Positions 52,617 through 60,191 of a stretch of 64,000 nt of DNA are shown piece after piece. Under the pieces are notes generated by a model. It ran no database searches and was not told the DNA's origin. It worked only from the letters and a program-made list of their open reading frames with translations. Positions within the stretch are counted from its first letter, which is position 1, and each line of letters opens with the position of its first letter. The translations under genes were made by a program, and so were the position numbers. The stretch is taken from positions 5,202,501 to 5,266,500 of the forward strand of contig NZ_JACHNH010000001.1 in assembly GCF_014205335.1 (NCBI RefSeq), given 5' to 3'. This stretch comes from Amorphoplanes digitatis (GTDB taxonomy: Bacteria; Actinomycetota; Actinomycetes; Mycobacteriales; Micromonosporaceae).

Positions 52617-52665
52617 CGATATCGCCCGTCGGCGCCGAGTGGGCCCGGCCCGGCGGGCGATATCG
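52617..52665 (+). terminator. Long inverted repeat after cbbX
   Basis: Perfect 12-bp arms CGATATCGCCCG (52617-52628) and its complement (52654-52665) flank a 25-base GC-rich loop that can fold further. The hairpin begins 13 bases after the cbbX stop, so it is a probable terminator. Confidence 0.65.
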
Positions 52666-52730
52666 ATCGATGTGAAGTTCCCTTGAACCGATCAACGGCG
52701 CGCACTGCGACAACACAATCGTGATATTAA

Positions 52731-52797
52731 ATATTCGCATTCCATTTACGAATATGTAGTGCGCCGAGTTGACGCTTTCCCGGGAAAAGCTTAGCGT
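52731..52797 (+). promoter_or_regulatory. Promoter with upstream inverted repeat, before the SSI gene
   Basis: A -35 TTGACG (52769-52774) and -10 TAGCGT (52792-52797) are separated by 17 bases, close to the actinobacterial vegetative consensus. Immediately upstream lies ATATTCG (52731-52737) / CGAATAT (52749-52755), nested inside GCGCACT (52700-52706) / AGTGCGC (52758-52764). These nested repeats are a likely activator or repressor site. Confidence 0.75.
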
Positions 52798-52885
52798 GTG
52801 GGCGATCCATTCGAGCGAATCGCGGACGTGCCCTCCACAAGAAGGATGCGTCCCGATGAGCCGTGCCTTCCACAAGGAGGAATTC

Positions 52886-53299
52886 GTGGTCCCCATCCAT
52901 CACATCGGCGTGCTGGCGACCAGCCTGTCCACAACGGCCGCGCTGCTCGCACCGGGCACGCCCGCCGCGGCGGCACCGGCGGCACCGGCGCCGAGTAGCC
53001 GCCTGGCGCTCGCCGTCTTTCCCGCAGGACAGGCCACCGGGCCACTGCGGCTGGCGATCCTGGAGTGCGACCCGGACGGCGGCACCCACGCGGCCGCGGG
53101 ATCGGCCTGCGCCGATCTGCACAAGGTCGACGGCGATCTCACCGCACTCGCCGACGACGATGCAATTTGCACGCGGGAATACCGGCCGGTGACCGCCATT
53201 GCGAGAGGTACCTGGCAGGGCGACCCGGTCGCCTACACCGAGACTTTCCCGAACCATTGCGTCCTGCTCAGCGCCACGGGCGAAGTATTCGATTTCTGA
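52886..53299 (+). CDS. Subtilisin-inhibitor-like (SSI) secreted protease inhibitor
   Basis: The protein of about 137 residues has a signal peptide (about 1-30, ending TPAAAAPA). The mature part of about 105 residues has the SSI fold signatures LAILECDPDGGTHAAAGSAC, LHKVDGDLTAL, the reactive loop ICTREYRPV, and a C-terminal FPNHCVLLS. Four cysteines match the two disulfides of the family. The P1 residue by alignment with SSI (CPMVY) is Arg97, so trypsin-like or Arg-specific proteases are the likely targets, not subtilisin. GTG 52886 has AAGGAGG five bases upstream; ATG 52856 is an alternative start. Confidence 0.88.
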   Translation: MVPIHHIGVLATSLSTTAALLAPGTPAAAAPAAPAPSSRLALAVFPAGQATGPLRLAILECDPDGGTHAAAGSACADLHKVDGDLTALADDDAICTREYRPVTAIARGTWQGDPVAYTETFPNHCVLLSATGEVFDF

Positions 53300-53343
53300 A
53301 CACCCACCCCGGAAATTCCCACGCCTGAGACGAGGACGATGCA

Positions 53344-53751
53344 ATGAAGCAGCTGTTCCGCAACCTGACCATGACCGCCGCCGTGCTGACCGCCCTGCTC
53401 ACCGCCAACCCGGCCGCCGCGGCCGCGGCGCCGCACACCGAGTCGGTCACGGTGACCCGCTCCGGCGGCTTCGCCGGCCACACCGAGTGGTACGCGGTGG
53501 ACTCCACCGACCGCGACGAACGCGCGCAGGAGGCGCTGAGCGTGACCGCCGAGCTGCGGTTCCGCGTGCTGCGGCCGGCCTACCTGCCCGCCAACCCCTG
53601 CTGCGACCGCTACCGCTACGAGGTGGTCGCGCGCTACAGCGACGGCACGGTCAAGACCGTCGTCACGATGGACGCCGTGCCCGGCACGCCCGACGTGCTC
53701 ACCGAGGTCATCGACCTCGTCACCACCTCAGGAGCCCTCACACAGGCGTAA
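53344..53751 (+). CDS. Secreted emfourin-like protease inhibitor
   Basis: The 135-residue product has a signal peptide (about 1-29, MKQLFRNLTMTAAVLTALLT...AAAAAA). The mature part begins ESVTVTRSGGFAGHTEWYAV, which matches the N-terminal strand of protealysin-inhibitor/emfourin-like domains that inhibit M4 (thermolysin-like) metalloproteases. RYRYEVVARYSDGTVKTVVT and the helical TPDVLTEVIDLV end fit the same fold. A Cys-Cys pair (NPCCDRY) is unusual for the family. It follows the SSI gene by 44 bases on the same strand, implying co-expression. A hairpin ends the unit. Confidence 0.68.
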   Translation: MKQLFRNLTMTAAVLTALLTANPAAAAAAPHTESVTVTRSGGFAGHTEWYAVDSTDRDERAQEALSVTAELRFRVLRPAYLPANPCCDRYRYEVVARYSDGTVKTVVTMDAVPGTPDVLTEVIDLVTTSGALTQA

Positions 53752-53770
53752 CGGTCCGTCAGCCGGCGCC

Positions 53771-53796
53771 GGCCCGCAGGTGACCGCCTGCGGGCC
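53771..53796 (+). terminator. Hairpin terminator after the inhibitor pair
   Basis: Ten-bp perfect arms (53771-53780 and 53787-53796) with a six-base loop start 20 bases after the emfourin-like stop. Confidence 0.75.
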
Positions 53797-53841
53797 TCGG
53801 CCGTCTCCGTATCTTGATAGCGTCGTCGGCGGGAGGACGTC

Positions 53842-54828
53842 ATGGACACTCGAACGCTCGGCCAGGGACTGCGGGTCTCCGCCCTCGGCCTCGGCTGCAT
53901 GGGCATGAGCCAGGCATACGGGCCGAACCCCGGCGACCGCGACGAGATGATCGGCGTCCTGCGTGGCGCCGTCGAGGCCGGCGTCACGTTCTTCGACACC
54001 GCCGAGGTCTACGGCCCCTACGTCAACGAGGAGCTGGTCGGCGAGGCCCTCGAGCCGCTGCGCGACCGGGTCGTCATCGCCACCAAGTTCGGCTTCGACA
54101 TCGGCGGCGGCCGCACGCACGGCGTGGACAGCCGTCCCGAGCACATCCGCCGGGTCGCCGACGCGTCGCTGCGGCGGCTGCGCACCGACCGGATCGACCT
54201 CTTCTACCAGCACCGGGTCGACCCCGCCGTGCCCATCGAGGAGGTCGCGGGCGCCGTCGCCGAGCTGGTGGCGGCGGGCAAGGTCGCGCACTTCGGGTTG
54301 TCCGAGTGCGCGGCCGGCACCATCCGCCGCGCACACGCGGTACACCCCGTCACCGCCCTGCAGAGCGAGTACTCACTGTGGACCCGGGAGATCGAGGCCG
54401 AGATCCTGCCGGTCCTCGACGAGCTCGGCATCGGCCTGGTGCCGTTCAGCCCCCTCGGCCGGGGCTTCCTCACCGGCGCCGTCAGCAGCACGACCGACTT
54501 CGCCCCCGACGACATCCGCGCCACGATTCCCCGGTTCACCCCGGAGAACCGGGCCGCCAACCAGGCGCTCGTCGAGCTGGTCGGTCAGGTCGCCAAGGCG
54601 CACGACGCGACGCCCGCGCAGGTCGCCCTCGCCTGGCTGCTCGCCCGCCGCCCCTCGCTCGTGCCGATTCCCGGAACGCGGCGGTGGTCGCGCCTCGACG
54701 AGAACCTCGGCGCCACCCGGCTCGACCTGTCCGGCGCCGACCTCGCGTCGCTGGACCAGGCGGCCACCCGCGTCGGCGTGGCGGGCGCCCGTTACAACGA
54801 GGCGCAGCAGCGCATGACGGGGCTCTGA
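53842..54828 (+). CDS. Aldo/keto reductase
   Basis: The 328-residue NADPH-dependent TIM-barrel enzyme has the AKR signatures MDTRTLGQGLRVSALGLGCM, FFDTAEVYGPYVNEELVGEAL (catalytic Asp/Tyr), ATKFGFD (catalytic Lys) and YQHRVDP (catalytic His). The C-terminal cofactor region has LVPIPGTRRWSRLDENLGA. It starts at ATG 53842 behind GGGAGG. The substrate is an aldehyde or ketone that cannot be specified. It stands alone and converges on a small membrane-protein gene. Confidence 0.93.
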   Translation: MDTRTLGQGLRVSALGLGCMGMSQAYGPNPGDRDEMIGVLRGAVEAGVTFFDTAEVYGPYVNEELVGEALEPLRDRVVIATKFGFDIGGGRTHGVDSRPEHIRRVADASLRRLRTDRIDLFYQHRVDPAVPIEEVAGAVAELVAAGKVAHFGLSECAAGTIRRAHAVHPVTALQSEYSLWTREIEAEILPVLDELGIGLVPFSPLGRGFLTGAVSSTTDFAPDDIRATIPRFTPENRAANQALVELVGQVAKAHDATPAQVALAWLLARRPSLVPIPGTRRWSRLDENLGATRLDLSGADLASLDQAATRVGVAGARYNEAQQRMTGL

Positions 54829-54840
54829 GCCGGGCCCCGG

Positions 54841-55314
54841 TCACTCCGGCTTCCGGCGGGAGACCCGCCAGCTGGCGGCGATGGAGGCCAGGACGATCAG
54901 GACGCCGGCCCCCACGCCGACCTCGGCCAGGTGGAGCTGGCCGGGATGGTTCTTCGTCACGGCGGTCTCGGCGAGGCTCTCGCTGCGCCAGATCACCGCG
55001 GTGCCGATCCCCGAACCGCCGAGGAACACCACGAGCGGTTCGCGGCCGATGACGCCGACCGTCCACTTCTTCGTCTCGGGGTCGTAGATCGCCCCGATGG
55101 ATCCGCGCACCTCGGCCCGGTCCGGGTGCAGTTCCTCGCCGGGGATCAGCCGCAGGTCCTCCTCCGGACCGGGGTCGACCGCGACGTCGTCGTCGATCAG
55201 GAACGGACGGTCGTCGTCCGGTGGCCGCCGGACCTGTACCCGTCGTGTCGGCTCTGGCTCCTGCTGTATCCGGCGGCCGGCCGACATCCCCCACAGCTTG
55301 CGCAGTTGCCACAC
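54841..55314 (-). CDS. Small membrane protein, function unknown
   Basis: The 157-residue product starts at GTG 55314 behind GAAGG. A basic, acidic-rich soluble half (RRPPDDDRPFLIDDDVAVDPG) is followed by a hydrophobic stretch (about 95-110, REPLVVFLGGSGIGTAVI) and a C-terminal helix (about 128-147, EVGVGAGVLIVLASIAASWR) with a basic tail. I recognise no family. The convergent aldo/keto reductase gene ends 12 bases away. Confidence 0.6.
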   Translation of the reverse strand: MWQLRKLWGMSAGRRIQQEPEPTRRVQVRRPPDDDRPFLIDDDVAVDPGPEEDLRLIPGEELHPDRAEVRGSIGAIYDPETKKWTVGVIGREPLVVFLGGSGIGTAVIWRSESLAETAVTKNHPGQLHLAEVGVGAGVLIVLASIAASWRVSRRKPE

Positions 55315-55583
55315 AGGCCTTCCCCCTCGGTTCCGCCTGGCCGAAAAGTCTGTTGAATAACCTCCAGGAAGCCCATCACTACCTACTGTTAAATGTAGAT
55401 ACGCCAGGCTCCGCGCGGCAACAAGGAGTCTCCTCGGAATGGCATTCGCCGACGAGAAAAACGGATACACGGAACACCAGGGTTGTTATACCTTTCCCGT
55501 AGTAGCGCTAAAGACGTACGCGTGCCCTCCACCCCAGGTCAGCGGGCACCCGGTGTGAGTTCTGTCGGACGTTGTACGTTCCG
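55315..55583. other. Divergent intergenic region, AT-richer, no gene seen
   Basis: The 269 bases between the small minus-strand membrane-protein gene and the RHH-gene promoter are lower in GC (notably 55330-55420 and 55480-55510). They should hold the minus-strand promoter. I see no coding frame, tRNA or clear hairpin. Confidence 0.5.
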
Positions 55584-55612
55584 TTGGACCGTTCCTGAAC
55601 ACGGGTTAGAGT
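55584..55612 (+). promoter_or_regulatory. Promoter for the RHH-like gene
   Basis: A -35 TTGGAC (55584-55589) and a -10 TAGAGT (55607-55612) are separated by 17 bases. Transcription would begin near 55619, giving a 5' leader of about 180 bases before the RHH-like ATG at 55799. Confidence 0.6.
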
Positions 55613-55736
55613 TGCCCGGAGAGGTGCGTATGACGGGTACCTGCGACCAGTTGTCGCGGCCACGGAAACCGAATGATCACCGCGCTGCGACCGGGCGGGC
55701 ATTGAATGCCCACACCTCCGGAAGGAGGATGAGCAG

Positions 55737-55847
55737 GTGCCCTTTTTCAGGGCCGTTACTCAGTGGGCGTCAGCCCGCTCGAAGAGCAGGAGAGACGCAT
55801 GGCGAGCGCGGATGTGGCAGAGCGAGCGGAAACCGGCACGACACTGA
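55737..55847 (+). CDS. Possible 36-codon upstream frame overlapping the RHH gene start
   Basis: A GTG at 55737 follows GGAAGGAGG at ideal spacing, one of the strongest ribosome sites in the window. The frame codes a basic, Trp-containing peptide (MPFFRAVTQWASARSKSRRD...) and stops at 55847, 49 bases inside the RHH-like gene in another frame. It may be a regulatory upstream frame rather than a functional peptide. Confidence 0.35.
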   Translation: MPFFRAVTQWASARSKSRRDAWRARMWQSERKPARH

Positions 55848-56044
55848 CGAAGTTCACGATCAACCTGGTCCGGCGTGCCGTTCGCGCACTGGAGGTCGCC
55901 ACCCAGGTGACCGGCGACAACCGGACCGACACGTTCAACCGGGCGATCCAGGTCTACGCCTACATCGTCAAGGCCGAGGACGAGGGCAAGTCGGTCTTCA
56001 TCGTGGGGCCGGACGGCAGCAAGGAACGCCTGCTCCTCACCTGA
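55799..56044 (+). CDS. Small ribbon-helix-helix-like protein
   Basis: The 81-residue cytosolic protein starts at ATG 55799 with GGAGAG six bases upstream. The N-terminal strand TTLTKFTINLVRRAVRALEV followed by NRTDTFNRAIQVYAYIVKAE fits the ribbon-helix-helix (CopG/Arc) DNA-binding fold, with a C-terminal DEGKSVFIVGPDGSKERLLL strand pair. It could be a small transcription regulator of the downstream sulfur operon or a stand-alone factor; targets are unknown. A 5' leader of about 180 bases precedes it. Confidence 0.68.
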   Translation: MASADVAERAETGTTLTKFTINLVRRAVRALEVATQVTGDNRTDTFNRAIQVYAYIVKAEDEGKSVFIVGPDGSKERLLLT

Positions 56045-56134
56045 CGAGCCGGGGAGGTGAGGGTGGGTGCCGTCCCATAGCCGCCGCGCCCTCCCCCCGG
56101 CCCCCAGCGAACGACCCACCCGCACCCCTTCCGG

Positions 56135-56159
56135 ATATCCCATCCAACCTATGGGATAT
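56135..56159 (+). promoter_or_regulatory. ATATCCCAT-N7-ATGGGATAT operator upstream of the organosulfur operon
   Basis: Perfect nine-base arms (56135-56143 and 56151-56159) with a seven-base spacer are centred about 38 bases before the -35 of the leader-peptide promoter. The position suits an activator. I do not recognise a known regulator for this site. Confidence 0.65.
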
Positions 56160-56184
56160 GTATGTGAGCTGGATCACAAAGTAG

Positions 56185-56214
56185 CTGACGTGGACATGCC
56201 GCGGCACTTAGGTT
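56185..56214 (+). promoter_or_regulatory. Promoter of a leaderless organosulfur-operon transcript
   Basis: A -35 CTGACG (56185-56190) and -10 TAGGTT (56209-56214) are separated by 18 bases. Transcription from about 56221 would begin at the A of the leader-peptide ATG, giving a leaderless mRNA. Confidence 0.6.
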
Positions 56215-56220
56215 GCTCAC

Positions 56221-56292
56221 ATGAATCGAAGCAAGCGCCTGACGCGGCGCCGCTTCGTCGACTACCTCCGGGTGTGTACCTGCGCCTGTTGA
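56221..56292 (+). CDS. Cysteine-ending leader peptide (23 residues)
   Basis: The short frame begins at ATG 56221, is rich in Arg/Lys (MNRSKRLTRRR) and ends VCTCAC before a TGA at 56290. Three of the last six residues are Cys. Short leader peptides with C-terminal Cys upstream of sulfur-metabolism genes are known in actinobacteria, where ribosome stalling at Cys codons under cysteine limitation changes mRNA folding. It lies seven bases after a -10 box and 165 bases before the sulfonate binding-protein gene. The leader's stop and an 8-bp hairpin near the downstream ribosome site support an attenuation role. Confidence 0.8.
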   Translation: MNRSKRLTRRRFVDYLRVCTCAC

Positions 56293-56400
56293 GTCCGACG
56301 GCGGCCGCGCACCGCACAGCAGTCATCTGACCACGCCGTCACCACTCTCCCCACGCCGTCTGCACTGACGCACGCGGCGCGATGAAACCTGCCCTCACAC

Positions 56401-56427
56401 CGACCGGCGATCCACACCGGCCGGTCG
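56401..56427 (+). promoter_or_regulatory. Hairpin in the leader near the ssuA ribosome site
   Basis: CGACCGGC (56401-56408) pairs with GCCGGTCG (56420-56427) across an 11-base loop. It ends about 20 bases before the AGGAG of the binding-protein gene. It is a candidate attenuator or ribosome-access element linked to leader-peptide translation. Confidence 0.5.
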
Positions 56428-56457
56428 TCGCCACATACCCAGCGCAAGGAGCGTTCC

Positions 56458-57483
56458 ATGAAGACACCCAGATTCGCCGTCGCGGCCTCGTTGGCCGGCG
56501 TACTGCTTGCCGCCTCCGCGCTCACCGCCTGCGGTTCGTCCGACGACGCCGGCGGCGCACAGACCAAGGAGCTGCGCTACCAGGGCTGGGTGGGTCAGGT
56601 GACGCCGACCGAGCTGGCCGAGGACCTCGGATACCTCGGCGACGTGAAGCTCAAATGGATCGGCAACACCATCAGCGGCCCGCAGGACATCCAGGCCGCG
56701 ACCACCGGCGACATCGACTTCGGCGGCGCGTTCAACGGCGCGATCGTCAAGCTCAAGGCGTCCAAGGCGCCGATCACCGCGGTGATCGGCTACTACGGCT
56801 CCGACAAGGACAGTTACAACGGCTTCTTCGTGCTGAACGACAGTCCGATCAAGACCGCCAAGGACCTGATCGGCAAGAAGATCGGCGTCAACACGCTCGG
56901 CGCGCACTCCGAGGCGATCACCAAGACCTACCTGAAGCGCAACGGCCTGACGCCCGAGGAGATCAAGCAGGTCGAGCTGGTCGTGGTGCCCCCGGTCAAC
57001 ACCGAGCAGTCGCTGCGGCAGAAGCAGATCGACGTCGCCTCGCTCAGCGGCCCGCTGCGGGACAAGGCGCTCGAGCGCGGCGGCGTCCGCCCGCTGTACA
57101 CCGACTTCGAGCTGCTCGGGCCGTTCACCGGCGGCAGCTACGTGCTGCGCAACGACTTCCTCAAGAAGAACCCCGACACGGTACGCACGTTCGTCACCGG
57201 CACCGCCAAGGCGATCGAGTGGGCACGCACCCAGCCGCGCGAGACCGTGATCGAGCGGTTCCGCACGATCATCGCCAAGCGCGGCCGCAACGAGGACGAC
57301 AGCCAGCTCAAGTTCTGGAAGAGCTACGGCGTGGCCGGCAAGGGCGGCACGATCGTCGACACCGAGTTCAGCACCTGGATCGAGTGGCTGGACAGCATCG
57401 GCGAGCTCAAGAACGACAAGCTCAAGCCCGCCGACATCTACACCAACGAGTACAACGAGCTGGCCACGGGCGGCGCGCAGTGA
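56458..57483 (+). CDS. ssuA: Sulfonate/taurine-type ABC substrate-binding lipoprotein
   Basis: The 341-residue lipoprotein has a lipobox ending at C25 (SALTAC). The mature part has the SsuA/TauA-like pattern: VTPTELAEDLGYLGDVKLKW, GDIDFGGAFNGAIVKLKAS, VIGYYGSDKDSYNGFFV, and IGVNTLGAHSEAITKTYL. It binds an alkanesulfonate or related organosulfur compound outside the membrane. AGGAG lies six bases before the ATG. The stop overlaps the GTG of the ATPase gene. The Cys-leader upstream and the TauD/LLM enzymes downstream support a sulfur-scavenging role. Confidence 0.88.
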   Translation: MKTPRFAVAASLAGVLLAASALTACGSSDDAGGAQTKELRYQGWVGQVTPTELAEDLGYLGDVKLKWIGNTISGPQDIQAATTGDIDFGGAFNGAIVKLKASKAPITAVIGYYGSDKDSYNGFFVLNDSPIKTAKDLIGKKIGVNTLGAHSEAITKTYLKRNGLTPEEIKQVELVVVPPVNTEQSLRQKQIDVASLSGPLRDKALERGGVRPLYTDFELLGPFTGGSYVLRNDFLKKNPDTVRTFVTGTAKAIEWARTQPRETVIERFRTIIAKRGRNEDDSQLKFWKSYGVAGKGGTIVDTEFSTWIEWLDSIGELKNDKLKPADIYTNEYNELATGGAQ

Positions 57484-58307
57484 GCACCCCGAAGATCAAA
57501 TTCGAGAACGTCGGCAAGGTATTCCAGGCCCGCGGAACGACGGTCACCGCGCTGCAAGAGATCAATTTCGAGGTACGCGCCGGGGAGTTCCTGGTCATCG
57601 TCGGCCCTAGCGGCTGTGGCAAATCGACCCTGCTCGACCTGCTCGGCGGCCTCGCGAAACCGACAAGCGGACGGGTGCTCGTCGACGACCGGCCGATCAC
57701 CGGGCCCGGCCTGGACCGGGGCGTCGTCTTCCAGCAGTACGCCCTGCTGCCGTGGCGCACGGCGCTGGCCAACGTCGAGTTCGGCCTGGAGGCCAAGCAC
57801 GTACCCCGGAGGGAGCGCAAGGAACGGGCGCGGGAGTACCTGGACCTGGTCGGGCTCTCGGGCTTCCACGACCGGTACCCGCACGAGCTCTCCGGCGGCA
57901 TGAAGCAGCGGGTGGCGATCGCCCGCAGCCTCGCCTTCGACCCGGACGTGCTGCTGATGGACGAGCCGTTCGCGGCGCTGGACGCGCAGACCCGCGACGG
58001 CCTCCAGGACGAGCTGCTGCGGATCTGGGAGAAGACCGGCAAGACCGTCGTCTTCATCACCCACGGCATCGAGGAGGCGGTCTACCTGGGCCAGCGGGTC
58101 GCGGTGATGACCGCCCGTCCCGGACGCATCAAGCAGGTCGTCGACATCCCGATCACCGCCCGTTCGGCCACCGAGGACCTGCGCTCCGACCCGCAGTTCG
58201 CCCGGTACCGGCGCGAGATCTGGACCCTGCTGCGCGACGAGGTGACCAAGGCCCGCAGCGAGGAGCTGGGCCCGGAGAACAAGACGAAGGAGCCGGCCAG
58301 TGTCTAG
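57480..58307 (+). CDS. ssuB: Sulfonate-type ABC transporter ATP-binding subunit
   Basis: The 275-residue ATPase energises uptake at the cytoplasmic face. Walker A is GPSGCGKST, the Q-loop is VVFQQYALLPWRT, the signature is LSGGMKQRVAIARSLAFD, Walker B is VLLMDEPFAALD, and the H-loop is VFITHGIEEA. A C-terminal tail (about 215-275) is typical of SsuB/NrtD-like subunits. The GTG start overlaps the previous stop. The permease gene begins eight bases before its end. Confidence 0.95.
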   Translation: MSTPKIKFENVGKVFQARGTTVTALQEINFEVRAGEFLVIVGPSGCGKSTLLDLLGGLAKPTSGRVLVDDRPITGPGLDRGVVFQQYALLPWRTALANVEFGLEAKHVPRRERKERAREYLDLVGLSGFHDRYPHELSGGMKQRVAIARSLAFDPDVLLMDEPFAALDAQTRDGLQDELLRIWEKTGKTVVFITHGIEEAVYLGQRVAVMTARPGRIKQVVDIPITARSATEDLRSDPQFARYRREIWTLLRDEVTKARSEELGPENKTKEPASV

Positions 58308-59184
58308 CCTCACCGATTCCCCGGTCGCGATCCGCCAGGCGCCGCCGCCCGCGCCGGTCGCCGCACCCTCCTCCCCCGTTGTCGTGGCCTCGGCGCCGGC
58401 CGGCTACCCCCGGGTCCGCCGCGTCCTGCGCGGCGCGGGCTCCGTCGCCACGAGCCTGGTCGCGGTGACCGCCCTCGCGGTCGTCTGGGAGGTGTTCCCC
58501 CGGCTCGGGCTGGTCGACGCGACGTTCCTGCCCCCGCTCTCGGAGGTGCTCAGCGCCTGGTGGCAGCTGGTGCTCTCGGGCGAGCTGCTCGACCACACCC
58601 AGGCGAGCCTGAGCCGCTCGCTCGCCGGGTTCGGCCTGGCCGTACTCGCCGCCATCCCGCTCGGCCTGCTGATCGGCTGGTACAAGCCGGCGGCGACCCT
58701 GCTCAATCCGCTGCTCGAGGTGTTCCGCAACACCGCGGCGCTGGCCCTGCTGCCGGTCTTCGTGCTGATCCTCGGCCTGGGCGAGACGTCCAAGGTGGCG
58801 ATCATCTTCTACGCCTGCTCGTGGCCCATCCTGCTCAACACGGTGAGCGGCGTGCGCACCGTCGACCCGCTGCTGATCAAGTCGGCCCGGTCGCTCGGGC
58901 TCGGCCCGCTGCGGCTGTTCCAGAAGGTGGTGCTGCCCGCCGCCGTGCCCACCATCTTCACCGGGATCCGGCTGGCCGGCGCGTACTCGATCCTCATCCT
59001 GATCGCCGCCGAGATGGTCGGCGCCAAGGCCGGGCTCGGCTACCTCATCAACTACGCCCAGTACAACTTCGCCGTGCCCGACATGTACGCCGGGATCATC
59101 ACGATCTCCGCGATCGGCCTCGTGGTGAACCAGCTCCTGGTCATCGCCGAACGCCGCTTCTCCACGTGGCGCACCACCAGCTAG
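58300..59184 (+). CDS. ssuC: Sulfonate-type ABC transporter permease
   Basis: The 294-residue permease has five to six membrane helices from about residue 45 and the EAA loop (KSARSLGLGPLRLFQKVVLP) that contacts the ATPase. A polar N-terminal extension of about 40 residues (SPVAIRQAPPPAPVAAP) is present. The binding-protein-dependent permease signature sits at about 195-255. GTG 58300 overlaps the ATPase gene by eight bases, indicating coupling. It works with the preceding two genes as one importer. Confidence 0.94.
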   Translation: MSSLTDSPVAIRQAPPPAPVAAPSSPVVVASAPAGYPRVRRVLRGAGSVATSLVAVTALAVVWEVFPRLGLVDATFLPPLSEVLSAWWQLVLSGELLDHTQASLSRSLAGFGLAVLAAIPLGLLIGWYKPAATLLNPLLEVFRNTAALALLPVFVLILGLGETSKVAIIFYACSWPILLNTVSGVRTVDPLLIKSARSLGLGPLRLFQKVVLPAAVPTIFTGIRLAGAYSILILIAAEMVGAKAGLGYLINYAQYNFAVPDMYAGIITISAIGLVVNQLLVIAERRFSTWRTTS

Positions 59185-59198
59185 GAAGGAACCGCATC

Positions 59199-60191
59199 AT
59201 GACGATCGCTCCCACCACCCCGGACGTGCGCCGCATCGGCGGCCGCATCGGCGCCGAGATCGTCGGGGTCGACCTGTCCCGGGACATCACCGCGGACCTC
59301 GGCGCCCGGCTCAACACCGCGCTCGTCGAGCACAAGGTGCTCGTCTTCCGCGACCAGCACCTCGACGACGAGGCACATCTGCGGTTCGCCGGGGCCTTCG
59401 GCCCGCTGACCACCGCGCACCCCACCGTGCCGTCGGTCGACGGCCAGGCCAACATCCTCGCGGTACAGGGCGGCGAGGGTGCCCGCGCCAACGCCTGGCA
59501 CACCGACGTGACCTTCGTGGTCGCCCCGCCCAAGGCGACCACGCTGCGCAGCCTGGTCATCCCGCCGTACGGCGGCGACACCCTGTTCGCGAACACCGCC
59601 GCCGCCTACGCCGACCTGCCCGAGCACCTGCGGCTGCTCGCCGACCGGCTGTGGGCGGTGCACACCAACGACCACGACTACGCCGAGCACCCGCAGTTCC
59701 GCACCAGCGAGGCCGAGGAGTACCACAAGGTCTTCGTCGGGCAGCGCTACCGCACCGCGCACCCGGTGGTCCGCATCCACCCCGAGTCCGGCGCGCCCAA
59801 CCTGTTCATCGGCGGGTTCGCGAGCAGCATCATCGGGCTGTCCCAGACCGAGTCGCGCGACCTGCTGCGCCTCTTCCAGTCCTATGTGACCCGGCCGGAG
59901 AACACCCTGCGGCACCACTGGGCGGTCGGCGACGTGGTGGTCTTCGACAACCGGACCACCCAGCACTACGCCGCCGACGACTACGGCGACCTGCCCCGCA
60001 AGCTGCATCGGGTGACCGTCGCCGGCGACGTGCCGGTCGGCGCGGACGGCGCGAAGAGCCACGTGCTCGAGGGCGACGAGGCCGGCCACTACACCCCGCA
60101 GGCCGGCCGCGTGAGCGAGCTTGCGAGCGAACCATCAACTCAGCGCCCACCGAATGGCACCGCCGGAGCGCCAGCGGAGGCGGTGGCATGA
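59199..60191 (+). CDS. TauD/AtsK-like Fe(II)/2-oxoglutarate dioxygenase
   Basis: The 330-residue enzyme starts at ATG 59199 behind AGGAAGG. The iron ligands are H101 and D103 (AWHTDVTF) and H256 (TTQHYA), and R271 binds 2-oxoglutarate in KLHRVTV. Spacing matches TauD. Such enzymes hydroxylate an alkyl sulfonate or sulfate ester, releasing sulfite or sulfate and an aldehyde. Its place behind the ABC genes suggests cytosolic desulfonation of the imported compound. The stop overlaps the LLM monooxygenase ATG (ATGA). Confidence 0.92.
   Translation: MTIAPTTPDVRRIGGRIGAEIVGVDLSRDITADLGARLNTALVEHKVLVFRDQHLDDEAHLRFAGAFGPLTTAHPTVPSVDGQANILAVQGGEGARANAWHTDVTFVVAPPKATTLRSLVIPPYGGDTLFANTAAAYADLPEHLRLLADRLWAVHTNDHDYAEHPQFRTSEAEEYHKVFVGQRYRTAHPVVRIHPESGAPNLFIGGFASSIIGLSQTESRDLLRLFQSYVTRPENTLRHHWAVGDVVVFDNRTTQHYAADDYGDLPRKLHRVTVAGDVPVGADGAKSHVLEGDEAGHYTPQAGRVSELASEPSTQRPPNGTAGAPAEAVA

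Noticed and set aside
55315..55583. Possible tRNA or small RNA in the AT-richer gap
   Set aside because: No cloverleaf, T-loop motif or stable hairpin could be found by eye.
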